DNA from: a virus
Strand: one strand, 5' to 3'
Virus record (IMG/VR): IMGVR_UViG_3300018418_000018
Location: 1 to 61,606 of that record
Length of the DNA: 61,606 nt
Shown: in pieces, positions 52,255 through 58,947 of the stretch
Position numbering within the stretch: the first letter of the stretch is position 1
Layout: each line of letters opens with the position of its first letter
Notes under the pieces: generated by a model
The model's input: only the letters and a program-made list of their open reading frames with translations
Told to the model about the DNA's origin: nothing
Databases searched by the model: none
Program-made: the position numbers and the translations under genes

Positions 52255-52740
52255 ATGGCATATAAAGGAAAGTATCGAGTTAAAAACCCCACAAAGTATC
52301 ATGGCGATCACACGAACGTAGTGTATAGATCATTGTGGGAAAAACATGCGTTCAAGTGGTGCGACGATAACTCTGAAGTAGTAAAATGGTCAAGTGAAGA
52401 AACCATCATACCTTATCTATATGAAGTTGACAAGAAGATTCATAGGTACTTTGTGGATCTAAAGATAGTCTATAAATCGGGGCGAACGATCATTGTGGAG
52501 ATAAAGCCCGAAAAAGAAACGAATCCACCTGTCGGCAATCGTCGAACCAAACGTTACATCACCGAAGGCTACACTTATATTAAGAACATGAATAAGTGGG
52601 AAGCGGCGAATGAGTACGCCAAAGATCGAGGTTGGGAATTTCAAATCTGGACAGAAAAGACTCTTCAGGCTATGGGAATTATGCCTAAAGCATTGAAGCC
52701 TCTCAAACCTTACACGAGGAGAAAAAAGACGTATAAATAG
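52255..52740 (+). CDS. 4: Head completion protein gp4
   Basis: From the ATG at 52255 the product is 161 aa (T4 gp4 is 150). It starts MAYKGKYRVKNPTKYHGDHT, then VVYRSLWEKHAFKWCDDNSE and IIPYLYEVDKKIHRYFVDLK, matching T4 gp4 (gp50). The segment VDLKIVYKSGRTIIVEIKPE has the spacing of a PD-(D/E)xK nuclease-like core (Asp68, Glu82, Lys84), as noted for this family. In T4, gp4 acts after DNA packaging and before neck attachment. It is the first plus-strand gene, diverging from gp48. A longer in-frame start at 52222 is unlikely because the family begins at MAY. The stop codon overlaps a TATAAATA sequence. Confidence 0.9.
   Translation: MAYKGKYRVKNPTKYHGDHTNVVYRSLWEKHAFKWCDDNSEVVKWSSEETIIPYLYEVDKKIHRYFVDLKIVYKSGRTIIVEIKPEKETNPPVGNRRTKRYITEGYTYIKNMNKWEAANEYAKDRGWEFQIWTEKTLQAMGIMPKALKPLKPYTRRKKTYK
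52732..52739 (+). promoter_or_regulatory. T4-type late promoter consensus at the end of gp4
   Basis: Exact TATAAATA on the plus strand covering the last codons and stop of gp4. The next ATG at 52745 is only 5 nt away, so transcription starting ~11-13 nt downstream would begin inside the next gene. It might serve the following gene as a leaderless or later-starting mRNA, or be coincidental (codons for Thr-Tyr-Lys). Confidence 0.35.
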
Positions 52741-52744
52741 ACGC

Positions 52745-53335
52745 ATGAGTAATCTATTTCAGACAGTAGAGCAAGAAGCGTTTCGTGCGGGCATTCAGCC
52801 ACGTACCAGAGAATCACGTGCGTGGTTTAGGCGTAAAGTGCAGAACATGCGTAACATCAATCGACGCGAGTTGATGCGAGAAGATCCTATACAGTCAAAA
52901 GCAAAGTCTGTGTCGGGTTCGATGTACATGTTTTTCTATGACGCAAAGCACAGACAGACGCTTCCATATTGGGATTCGTTTCCTTTGATCATTGCAGTGG
53001 GACCAGCAGAAAAAGGTTTTTATGGTATGAACCTTCACTACCTGCCTATCCCGCTTCGTGCTAAGTTTCTCGATGCTCTCATGGACATTACGAACAACAG
53101 TAAGTATGATGAAACGACCAAGTTCGAAGTGTCATACGAATATTTGAATCGAGCCGCGAAGTTTAAATACTTCAAGCCATGTTTCAAGCACTACTTGACA
53201 ACTCAAGTTGAAGGTAAGTTAGCCTACGTTCCACCACCTGAGTGGGAGATTGCGACATTCTTACCCGTTGCGCAATGGAATAAGAGTTCTGCTGGTCAAG
53301 TCTACAAAGATTCACGGAGAATAATGAATGCTTAA
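52745..53335 (+). CDS. Conserved T4-like structural-region protein (196 aa)
   Basis: The sequence MSNLFQTVEQEAFRAGIQPR, then SRAWFRRKVQNMRNINRREL, MYMFFYDAKHRQTLPYWDSF and FYGMNLHYLPIPLRAKFLDA is a family I recognise from marine T4-like phages, beside gp4 and the tail-tube-fold protein. I cannot assign a function with confidence. The YFKPCFKHYLTTQVEGK segment near residue 150 is positively charged. It might be a DNA-end or tail-tube component; the context gives no more. The C-terminus overlaps the next gene by 8 bp, and a GGAGA ribosome binding site for that gene sits in its 3' end. Confidence 0.6.
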   Translation: MSNLFQTVEQEAFRAGIQPRTRESRAWFRRKVQNMRNINRRELMREDPIQSKAKSVSGSMYMFFYDAKHRQTLPYWDSFPLIIAVGPAEKGFYGMNLHYLPIPLRAKFLDALMDITNNSKYDETTKFEVSYEYLNRAAKFKYFKPCFKHYLTTQVEGKLAYVPPPEWEIATFLPVAQWNKSSAGQVYKDSRRIMNA

Positions 53336-54011
53336 GTCAGGATCAGTTGAAGAACTAAAGGGTGTTGTCACGGGCGGCAGAGGCTTTGCCCGTACGAATC
53401 TGTATTATGTCTATTTACCGACGTTGACTCCAAAGCAAGGCACTTACGATTTTGGTGTTTTGTGTAGTAGCGTAACGTTGCCTGCGCGTCAGTTGTCAAG
53501 TATCGAGCGAGTACTAGGTCCTACACAGCAATCCGTTGTTCACGGATTCGTAAACCCTAACGTCACAATGTCGTTTCGTATTCTAAACAATCAGAAAACA
53601 CGAGACTACTTCGAAGGCTGGCAAGCACTGGCTATGCAACAATACGATGACATTGAAGGACGCTTTGAAGTCAACTATCCAGATCGATATGCCAAGAACG
53701 TTCAGATCCATCAATTAGAGAAAGGCGTCAGTTATCCAATCCTCGACAGAAATGTCGAACTTGGTCCCGTCAATCTAAACTTTGATCTCGATCTTGGCAC
53801 ACCTCTTGAAAAAACATACACGTGGACATTAGATCGTGCCTATCCTGTAAGTGTCACGTACGAAACATTATCAGACCAATCTCAGAATGAGATTAGTCAG
53901 GTGAACGTAGAATTTGCTTATCACTACTGGTACGGTGAAAGCAGAGATCCGAAGAATAAAATTCAGAAAGCAATCACTGGAGTTTTAGGAACAATCGGCG
54001 CAAATATTTAA
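53328..54011 (+). CDS. Tail-tube-fold protein (gp54-like tube initiator candidate)
   Basis: The 227-aa protein has the overall layout of tail tube proteins: an early GVVTGGRGFARTNLYYVYLP loop and strand, VLCSSVTLPARQLSSIERVL, VTMSFRILNNQKTRDYFEGW and a final VNVEFAYHYWYGESRDPK, which recalls the gp19 end (FDITFSYQYWES). Tail tube initiators (T4 gp54) share this fold, and its place between gp4 and gp26, with tail assembly genes, makes a gp54-like role plausible. A second gp19-like copy is less likely because gp19 is elsewhere. Function is inferred from fold and context. A GGAGA site precedes the start. Confidence 0.6.
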   Translation: MLKSGSVEELKGVVTGGRGFARTNLYYVYLPTLTPKQGTYDFGVLCSSVTLPARQLSSIERVLGPTQQSVVHGFVNPNVTMSFRILNNQKTRDYFEGWQALAMQQYDDIEGRFEVNYPDRYAKNVQIHQLEKGVSYPILDRNVELGPVNLNFDLDLGTPLEKTYTWTLDRAYPVSVTYETLSDQSQNEISQVNVEFAYHYWYGESRDPKNKIQKAITGVLGTIGANI

Positions 54012-54025
54012 TGGAGAATTAAATC

Positions 54026-54718
54026 ATGGCATTACCCGTATTGAATGATACACCCAAGTACGAGTTGGAGATTCCTTCTACAGGACGACCCATCAAGTTT
54101 CGACCGTACCTGGTCAAAGAAGAAAAGATTCTAATGATGGCGGCTGAGACGCAAGATGGTACTCAGATGATGAACGCTATTTTAGACACCATCAAAGCCT
54201 GTGTTCAAGGCGACTGCAAAGTCGAAGAGTTGACCACATTTGATCTAGAGTACTTGTTCATCAAGTTGAGATCGAAGTCTGTGGGTGAAACGTCTAACAT
54301 CATGCTAGCCTGTAAGTCCTGCGAAGCACAAAACGAGCATACGATCAATCTAGAAGAGATCGAGTGTGTTGGATCAGGCTCAGAGAAATTCATCGAACTT
54401 GACGATAAAGTCACGGTCGAAATGAAGTATCCGGGCTACAAAGACTTAGACATTAATGCTGACGATGATGAGATGGGATTCAACGTACTTGCAAATAGTC
54501 TTAAGGCTGTCTTGGTCGGTGATGAACGGATCGAGATCGAAGATGAAACGCCTGAAAACGTTCGTGCTTTTCTGGAGTCTATGACAAAGGATCAGTTCGA
54601 AAGAATCGGTGAGTTTTTGCTGAAGATGCCGCAGGTCAAGCACGATGTCGTATACGATTGTGTGAAGTGTGGTGAGACCAATACAACAGAACTAAGAGGA
54701 ATCCAAAGTTTTTTCTGA
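54026..54718 (+). CDS. 26: Baseplate/tail assembly protein gp26
   Basis: The 230-aa protein starts MALPVLNDTPKYELEIPSTG and has KFRPYLVKEEKILMMAAETQ, typical of T4-like gp26 (T4 gp26 is 208 aa, a baseplate-hub assembly protein). It has two Cys pairs, CKSCEAQNE (mid) and CVKCGETNTTE (near the end), consistent with a zinc-knuckle. The frame ends at TGA 54716-54718 directly after T TTT TTC (54709-54715), a classical -1 slippery heptamer; slippage would add 62 residues (see next entry). A GGAGA site precedes the ATG. Its position just upstream of the tape measure resembles the gene pair encoding tail assembly chaperones in other phages. The chaperone-like role is inferred. Confidence 0.8.
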   Translation: MALPVLNDTPKYELEIPSTGRPIKFRPYLVKEEKILMMAAETQDGTQMMNAILDTIKACVQGDCKVEELTTFDLEYLFIKLRSKSVGETSNIMLACKSCEAQNEHTINLEEIECVGSGSEKFIELDDKVTVEMKYPGYKDLDINADDDEMGFNVLANSLKAVLVGDERIEIEDETPENVRAFLESMTKDQFERIGEFLLKMPQVKHDVVYDCVKCGETNTTELRGIQSFF

Positions 54719-54903
54719 TATGCCTCTCTCACGATGACTTAGCAAATTTTTTCAAAACAAACTTTTTGCTACAAAGGCATCATAAATACACATTGACTGA
54801 GATAGAAATGATGATGCCGTGGGAGAGGGAAGTACACATAATCCTACTGCTTCAGGCATTAGAAGAAGAAAAACAAGCACGAGAGCAAGCACAAAATGGC
54901 TAG
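54676..54903 (+). CDS. -1-frame extension of gp26 (gp51-like / tail assembly chaperone candidate)
   Basis: This frame is open from 54676 and ends at TAG 54901-54903, across the start of the tape measure ATG at 54896. The residues after the slip are LICLSHDDLANFFKTNFLLQ, then RHHKYTLTEIEMMMPWEREV and a final helix LQALEEEKQAREQAQNG. This has the look of a conserved C-terminal assembly-factor segment and resembles the short gp51-type proteins after gp26 in related phages. No suitable ATG lies before the conserved block (the first ATGs fall inside it, at MMMPWE), which favours expression as a fusion of about 292 aa by -1 frameshifting rather than separate initiation. Confidence 0.65.
   Translation, partial: DQYNRTKRNPKFFLICLSHDDLANFFKTNFLLQRHHKYTLTEIEMMMPWEREVHIILLLQALEEEKQAREQAQNG
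54709..54780 (+). promoter_or_regulatory. Putative -1 frameshift element: slippery heptamer plus stem-loop
   Basis: The heptamer T TTT TTC (54709-54715) matches the X XXY YYZ rule in the gp26 frame and directly precedes the TGA stop. Downstream, ATGCCT (54720-54725) can pair with AGGCAT (54775-54780), and TAGCAAA (54740-54746) with TTTGCTA (54765-54771), giving a bulged stem-loop starting 4 nt after the heptamer. Pairing was found by eye; its stability was not calculated. Confidence 0.6.
54781..54788 (+). promoter_or_regulatory. Late-promoter-like CATAAATA upstream of the tape measure
   Basis: The plus strand reads CATAAATA, one mismatch from the late consensus, 107 nt before the tape-measure ATG, just after the frameshift stem-loop. 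It may be coincidental. Confidence 0.25.
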
Positions 54904-56248
54904 TATAACCCTTAGAGACTTAGTAGAAGAGCAAGAAGAAACAAACATGCGATTGGATGAAATCGATGATCGGTTTCTTCAGTTCTTTGATATGTTGCGG
55001 GCTGATAAACTCGACATGCTTGAGATCATGTCAGAACTAAAAGATCAAAGACCAACAGTTCCTGCTGTGCCGCCCGGTGCTCCAGAAACTACACCTACGC
55101 CAGAAGTGGCTAGTGGTCTAAAGTTTGGTTTCGGAACATTAGTTACAAGTCTAGGCGTTGCACTTACAGCGGCTTGGGCAGCCTATATCAAAGAGATAGG
55201 AACGTTGTTTAGAGCCCTCGGAAGAGGACTGGGCAAAATACCAGGCGTAGGTTTTATAACAAGAACCATAGGTAACATCGGAAGTTACTTCACGAATCTA
55301 AGAAGAGTTTTTTCTGGTGTCGATAGCACAATGCGCACCGCGTCTGGTCAATTCCGAAAGATGAATTTCTTTGAAAAAGGCATCAAGTCTATAGGTGCAT
55401 TTTTCAGAAGCGTTGGTGGTATGTTCAGTGGTTTTTCTGGTGGAGGTTTCATGGAAAAAATGAAGCCGCTCTCAGACTTCTTTGCTAAATTTAAGCCAAT
55501 GTTCGGAAAACTGCTTGGCATTTTCAGAGCGATTGGTCGAATCTTTCTTCCTCTCACTGCAATCATCGAAGTCGGCTTGGGTATCTTCAGAGAAGTGTCT
55601 GCGCTTGAAGAGGGTGCTGGCTTTATGGATTATCTTGAAGCTGGCGTTAAAGGTATCATCAAGGGTCTAGGAAGATTAGTCACAATGCCTCTTGATCTGC
55701 TCAAGTCTGGCATCTCATGGATCGCTGGTAAATTAGGATTTGATCAGGTTGAAGCAATGCTGGACAAATTCTCATTCACAGAACTATTTGATAGCATGGT
55801 TGATGGCGTAGCAGAAATTGTTAAAAAGATTTTCAGATTCCCAATTGCTGTAGCAAAGGCTGGTAAAGCGGCACTTGGTGCGGCTTTCACTCCAGGTGAA
55901 AGTGCAACCGAAACGTTTGGTAAAGTCTTTAGTGAAGTGATGGCTGGTGGAGATACAGCCGAATCTGGCACTGTCACTGCTAGTGCAACGAGTGCATCAG
56001 CCGCGTCAGTAAATGAACCACCACCAGAAGAAGCCTCGCGTCCACGCACACGTGCAGACGTACGTAGACAGAGAATGGAAGCACGAGCGGCTGAAGAAGC
56101 GGGTCAAGCACCAACAGTTACAGTTGTCAATAACACTAATGCTCCGACAACAACTACAAACAATAGTACGACAACTGGCGGTGGAGCACCTCTACCACAA
56201 CCTACTCAATCAAACGGATCGCGAGCCGACGCTTACGCTGGGGCATAA
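54896..56248 (+). CDS. 29: Tail tape measure protein (gp29-like)
   Basis: The 450-aa protein has a helical N-terminus (TLRDLVEEQEETNMRLDEID), a long region with hydrophobic helices (TLVTSLGVALTAAWAAYIKE; LLGIFRAIGRIFLPLTAIIE) and a C-terminal Thr/Asn-rich tail (VTVVNNTNAPTTTTNNSTTT) that marks tape measures of marine T4-like phages. T4 gp29 is 590 aa. In the family it sets tail length and is ejected during infection; the hydrophobic helices may insert in the host inner membrane. It follows the gp26/-1-frame pair, the same order in which tail assembly chaperones precede tape measures elsewhere. The stop codon is inside the T-tract side of the following hairpin. Confidence 0.78.
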   Translation: MASITLRDLVEEQEETNMRLDEIDDRFLQFFDMLRADKLDMLEIMSELKDQRPTVPAVPPGAPETTPTPEVASGLKFGFGTLVTSLGVALTAAWAAYIKEIGTLFRALGRGLGKIPGVGFITRTIGNIGSYFTNLRRVFSGVDSTMRTASGQFRKMNFFEKGIKSIGAFFRSVGGMFSGFSGGGFMEKMKPLSDFFAKFKPMFGKLLGIFRAIGRIFLPLTAIIEVGLGIFREVSALEEGAGFMDYLEAGVKGIIKGLGRLVTMPLDLLKSGISWIAGKLGFDQVEAMLDKFSFTELFDSMVDGVAEIVKKIFRFPIAVAKAGKAALGAAFTPGESATETFGKVFSEVMAGGDTAESGTVTASATSASAASVNEPPPEEASRPRTRADVRRQRMEARAAEEAGQAPTVTVVNNTNAPTTTTNNSTTTGGGAPLPQPTQSNGSRADAYAGA

Positions 56249-56274
56249 AAAAAGGGAGCCCGAAGGCTCCCTTT
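56247..56274 (-). terminator. Terminator between tape measure and gp32 (convergent)
   Basis: A perfect 10-bp stem (56251-56260 with 56265-56274) with a CGAA tetraloop. On the minus strand it is followed by seven T residues, so it is a strong intrinsic terminator for the gp32 operon. For plus-strand transcripts from the tape measure the stem is present but the following T-run is short (three), so termination may be weaker. The core GGGAGCC-CGAA-GGCTCCC is almost the same as that at 270-299. Confidence 0.82.
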
Positions 56275-56286
56275 GCACTACTACGA

Positions 56287-57195
56287 TCAATCTTCAGCGG
56301 CGAGTTTCGCAAAGTATGAAAGAGTATCTTCTTCACCATCTGCTGAAAGGTCTGCGGTTACAACTTCAGGTTCCGCAGGAGCACTTGCTCGGATGGGCGT
56401 TGGTGCACGGGTTGCATCTAGATCAACGTCTGCTCTTGCAGTCCGAGGAGCCGCTTCACCAAGTACAAGAGCAAGACGGGCTTTGAGTTCGTCATAGGTC
56501 TTGTACTGTGCAGGATCAGTAAACTCGTTCAGATCAAAGAGTTGATCATAGACTTGCTCAAGTTCACCATCGTCACCACCAAGCAGAGGAGCAGGAGATG
56601 CAAACTCTGACTTGTCATAGTTTCGATAGCCTTCGACATTCCGAATCTTCAGTTTGAACGAAGCACCTTCCCAGAAATCAAATGGGTTTACGGGATCTTC
56701 GTCTTGGAACTGTGGTTGCATCACGTCCATGATCTTGTCGAAGATTTTCTTACCGAAGGTGTACAGAAAGACTTTGCCCTCATTCTGAGGATTCGCTGGG
56801 TCAGATTCGACAAGAACGTTTGCAACGTAGTGAAGACGGCGCTTCTGTGAACGTGCAGTTTCTTTGTCAGCCTCATTACCAGAGTTCCACAAACGAGAGT
56901 TCAATTCGCCAACAGGATCTTGCTGACCAATCGAAGTCAAAGACTTTTCGATATACCATTGACCGGTAGGACCCTTGAAGCCATGATCCCAGTATCGAAC
57001 CCAAGGCAGTTCGTTGCCTTCGGGTGCAGGTAGAAAACGCAGGACTGCGTAGCCATTGCCTGCTTTATCAACGGTGGGCTTCCATTGACGTTCATCGACG
57101 TAGGACTTCTTTTCGGTGGGGGCATCACCCGCTGTTGCGGCGGAGACTAGGTCGGAGATAGAATTGCGATTACGCTTGAGATTTGAAAAAGACAT
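56287..57195 (-). CDS. 32: Single-stranded DNA-binding protein gp32
   Basis: The 302-aa protein starts MSFSNLKRNRNSISDLVSAA, where KRNRNS corresponds to the LAST motif of T4 gp32, needed for cooperative binding. The core has GYAVLRFLPAPEGNELPWVR, then KRRLHYVANVLVESDPANPQ and FWEGASFKLKIRNVEGYRNY, which match gp32 of marine T4-like phages. The zinc-binding His/Cys set of T4 gp32 is absent: TSIGQQDPVGELNSRLWNSG replaces the Cys-rich region. The acidic C-terminus (DLSADGEEDTLSYFAKLAAED) would contact other replication proteins. It coats ssDNA during replication, recombination and repair. An AAGGA site is 8 nt before the ATG, and a terminator follows. Confidence 0.93.
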   Translation of the reverse strand: MSFSNLKRNRNSISDLVSAATAGDAPTEKKSYVDERQWKPTVDKAGNGYAVLRFLPAPEGNELPWVRYWDHGFKGPTGQWYIEKSLTSIGQQDPVGELNSRLWNSGNEADKETARSQKRRLHYVANVLVESDPANPQNEGKVFLYTFGKKIFDKIMDVMQPQFQDEDPVNPFDFWEGASFKLKIRNVEGYRNYDKSEFASPAPLLGGDDGELEQVYDQLFDLNEFTDPAQYKTYDELKARLALVLGEAAPRTARADVDLDATRAPTPIRASAPAEPEVVTADLSADGEEDTLSYFAKLAAED

Positions 57196-57224
57196 ATGTA
57201 TTTCCTTGTATAAACAGTGTATTT

Positions 57225-57265
57225 AAATTTGTCCACTTTATTCATAATATAGATGTATATAGTAT
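57225..57265 (-). promoter_or_regulatory. Possible bacterial-type promoter upstream of gp32
   Basis: In the 81-bp gap between DUF2452 and gp32 the minus strand contains an AT-rich stretch with TTGTGA followed, after 15 nt, by TATTAT, loosely matching -35/-10 elements. No TATAAATA is present, which fits expression earlier than the late genes. The match is weak and was judged by eye. Confidence 0.3.
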
Positions 57266-57276
57266 CACAAAAATTT

Positions 57277-57639
57277 TCACCAGTCAACTTTTTTCCAAAT
57301 TGAATCTGCTGTAAACTCATACGATCCTAGATACTCTTTATTCCAAGCCTGAGGTTCAATCAGACTTAGAGTAATCTTGCCACTTTCGATTCGATACAAA
57401 TGGTATGTCTGTCCTACTCGTGGCACAAAATTGTACTGCGCTTGATAGATCATTTGATTATCTTCTGCAAGCTCCACTAATTGATTGTACTCTTCGTTAA
57501 GGAGAGCCAGTTTGTTTTCGAAATAATTCTTGGCTAACGATCCACGTTCCGATTTAAATAGTTCAGTATCGGGTAGCGTTATTGCTGGCGCACTGATCTC
57601 GCCGCCATACGGAAGTAACGCTTTCTTCTTTTCGGTCAT
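57277..57639 (-). CDS. DUF2452-type protein (120 aa)
   Basis: The protein starts MTEKKKALLPYGGEISAPAI, followed by ITLPDTELFKSERGSLAKNY and a region YQAQYNFVPRVGQTYHLYR, and ends in GSYEFTADSIWKKVDW. This is the DUF2452 pattern known from marine T4-like phages and some bacteria, with no known function. It lies between gp33 and gp32 and overlaps gp33's stop by 4 bp. Its location suggests a role in DNA metabolism or late transcription, but nothing in the sequence shows this. Confidence 0.75.
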   Translation of the reverse strand: MTEKKKALLPYGGEISAPAITLPDTELFKSERGSLAKNYFENKLALLNEEYNQLVELAEDNQMIYQAQYNFVPRVGQTYHLYRIESGKITLSLIEPQAWNKEYLGSYEFTADSIWKKVDW

Positions 57640-57869
57640 TCAAGAGGCAGTTCATTTCCGCGCGGCAGAAAGTTTAGTTTCATAGCCTCAGCCTCAATCT
57701 TACTTTTGATCGGACCTGCAATAAACTTCTTTACATCGATTTCATCGAGGTTGTTCTTTTCACAGAAGTACAACACGGCATCAATGTAACTTAGATTTTT
57801 GAGTCTGACAATCTCCTCGATTCGCTTCGCAAATTTAGGCTTTGTCATAATCATACTACCAACTGTCAT
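57636..57869 (-). CDS. 33: Late-transcription coactivator gp33
   Basis: From the ATG at 57869, with a GGAG ribosome binding site 7-8 nt upstream and an ATGA overlap with the preceding stop, the product is 77 aa. The sequence KRIEEIVRLKNLSYIDAVLY then FCEKNNLDEIDVKKFIAGPI and KSKIEAEAMKLNFLP matches the conserved helical part of T4 gp33 (IEKMVEEFGMSYLEATTAFL ...). In T4, gp33 links RNA polymerase to the sliding clamp and activates gp55-dependent late promoters. T4 gp33 is 112 aa; the N-terminal ~35 residues are missing here. Its presence fits the TATAAATA promoters in this window. Confidence 0.8.
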   Translation of the reverse strand: MTVGSMIMTKPKFAKRIEEIVRLKNLSYIDAVLYFCEKNNLDEIDVKKFIAGPIKSKIEAEAMKLNFLPRGNELPLE

Positions 57870-58579
57870 TCCATTTCTCCCCAAACTGCTCCGATGTCTC
57901 TGTAGTATGTACCTTTGGTTCTTACAATACAACCATCTTTATCATACGCTGGTGCGATACAGACAGGAACAATTTTGTTTTCTCGGCGCTCGCCATAGTG
58001 TGAATCAAGCCAGACACCACTCTTAAGATATGTCTGCATGTTATACACGTATGTACGCGCGGTTATTTGTTCTTGTGTCAGTTTGTCGTTGTTCTTCGAC
58101 GCAGACACAAACTTTTTCCAGTAATCAATCCACTGCTTCACTTTCGTAGGATGAAGTTTATGATCATCATCAAGATCAGCAATCGATGGATGAATGGGTG
58201 GCTCATAAGCCATATGTTCGCGCAGTTTGTCTGATTTGTCAATCATCTCAAACAGTTGTCTTTTGAACTGCACCTTTACTTTTTCGGGCATGTACCCGAG
58301 CAAATAGGCTTTCCATCCGCTCTTACCAATAGTGGCAAGAAACACGTCTGGTATCTTCAACGTCTCTTCGTAACAGTCCCAATCAGTACGATCACGAATA
58401 AACTTTTTAGTTGAATGCAGATACTCGCGCTCAGTGACTTCGGTGTGCACAAAGGCATCACACTCTAGCCAAGCGGCAATCTGTTCTTCTTCTGTCTTAG
58501 CCTTCTTAAGTTTCTCCCAGTTAGGTTCGGGAGTCAAGGTCTTCTTTTTCTTGGGAGTAAACTTAGCGCGTTTCGGCAT
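57866..58579 (-). CDS. Conserved T4-like phage protein beside gp33 (237 aa), function unknown
   Basis: From the ATG at 58579 it starts MPKRAKFTPKKKKTLTPEPN, a basic N-terminus, followed by WEKLKKAKTEEEQIAAWLEC and DAFVHTEVTEREYLHSTKKF. The C-terminal half (KLTQEQITARTYVYNMQTYL, then YKDG-like segment, GTYYRDIGAVWGEME) has no motif I can name. I recall similar proteins near gp32/gp33 in marine T4-like phages. The lysine-rich start could bind DNA. It overlaps the 75-aa gene and gp33, so it is in the same operon. No function is assigned. Confidence 0.65.
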   Translation of the reverse strand: MPKRAKFTPKKKKTLTPEPNWEKLKKAKTEEEQIAAWLECDAFVHTEVTEREYLHSTKKFIRDRTDWDCYEETLKIPDVFLATIGKSGWKAYLLGYMPEKVKVQFKRQLFEMIDKSDKLREHMAYEPPIHPSIADLDDDHKLHPTKVKQWIDYWKKFVSASKNNDKLTQEQITARTYVYNMQTYLKSGVWLDSHYGERRENKIVPVCIAPAYDKDGCIVRTKGTYYRDIGAVWGEME

Positions 58580-58790
58580 ATCGATCTTCAGTCCATATGT
58601 TTTCAATAACAGCGTTTTCTGCTACTTCTTCGGCTTTGTCCAATGAAGTTAGACCCTCACGTAAAATCGCGACCAGTCTAGCGTCTCGATAAATCTCAAC
58701 AAAGTAACCATCGTTATCTTTGAGAACAATCGATTCAAGCGTACTGTCATCAGACCAGTAGTTGCTAATTTCTATAGGATCTCTAGCCAT
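58563..58790 (-). CDS. Small protein of unknown function (75 aa)
   Basis: The protein is MARDPIEISNYWSDDSTLES followed by IVLKDNDGYFVEIYRDARLV and a helix TSLDKAEEVAENAVIENIW. Acidic, with no transmembrane segment. It overlaps the next gene (ending at 58563, with start at 58579) by 17 bp and the preceding 54-aa gene by 8 bp, so translation is probably coupled. I cannot name it. Confidence 0.6.
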   Translation of the reverse strand: MARDPIEISNYWSDDSTLESIVLKDNDGYFVEIYRDARLVAILREGLTSLDKAEEVAENAVIENIWTEDRYAETR

Positions 58791-58947
58791 TTCTAGGGTC
58801 CTGTGCCTGTTCTTTCTTTTTACGTTTTTCTTCGTCAGTAGGAACGTTTTGATTACTTTGCTTCACAGCGAAAATTCTGTCCCAATTACTTTCGAACACT
58901 TTGCGATCAACCGAGAACGGTCTCGGTTTGCTCCCTTTTCCACTCAT
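58783..58947 (-). CDS. Small conserved phage protein (54 aa, SGKGSKxRP type)
   Basis: From the ATG at 58947 (GGTGGA 6 nt upstream) the product is 54 aa: MSGKGSKPRPFSVDRKVFES, then NWDRIFAVKQ and a charged tail. The SGKGS..RP...F..NWD.IF pattern is common in small phage and metagenomic proteins of unknown function. The frame is open further upstream, but that would overlap the 195-aa gene by more than 100 bp; the chosen start gives a 41-bp overlap, and the family begins here. Confidence 0.65.
   Translation of the reverse strand: MSGKGSKPRPFSVDRKVFESNWDRIFAVKQSNQNVPTDEEKRKKKEQAQDPRNG

Noticed and set aside
53328-54011. Second copy of gp19
   Set aside because: Fold pattern is similar, but gene position and length differ, and gp19 is clear at 311-838. 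A tube-initiator role fits better.
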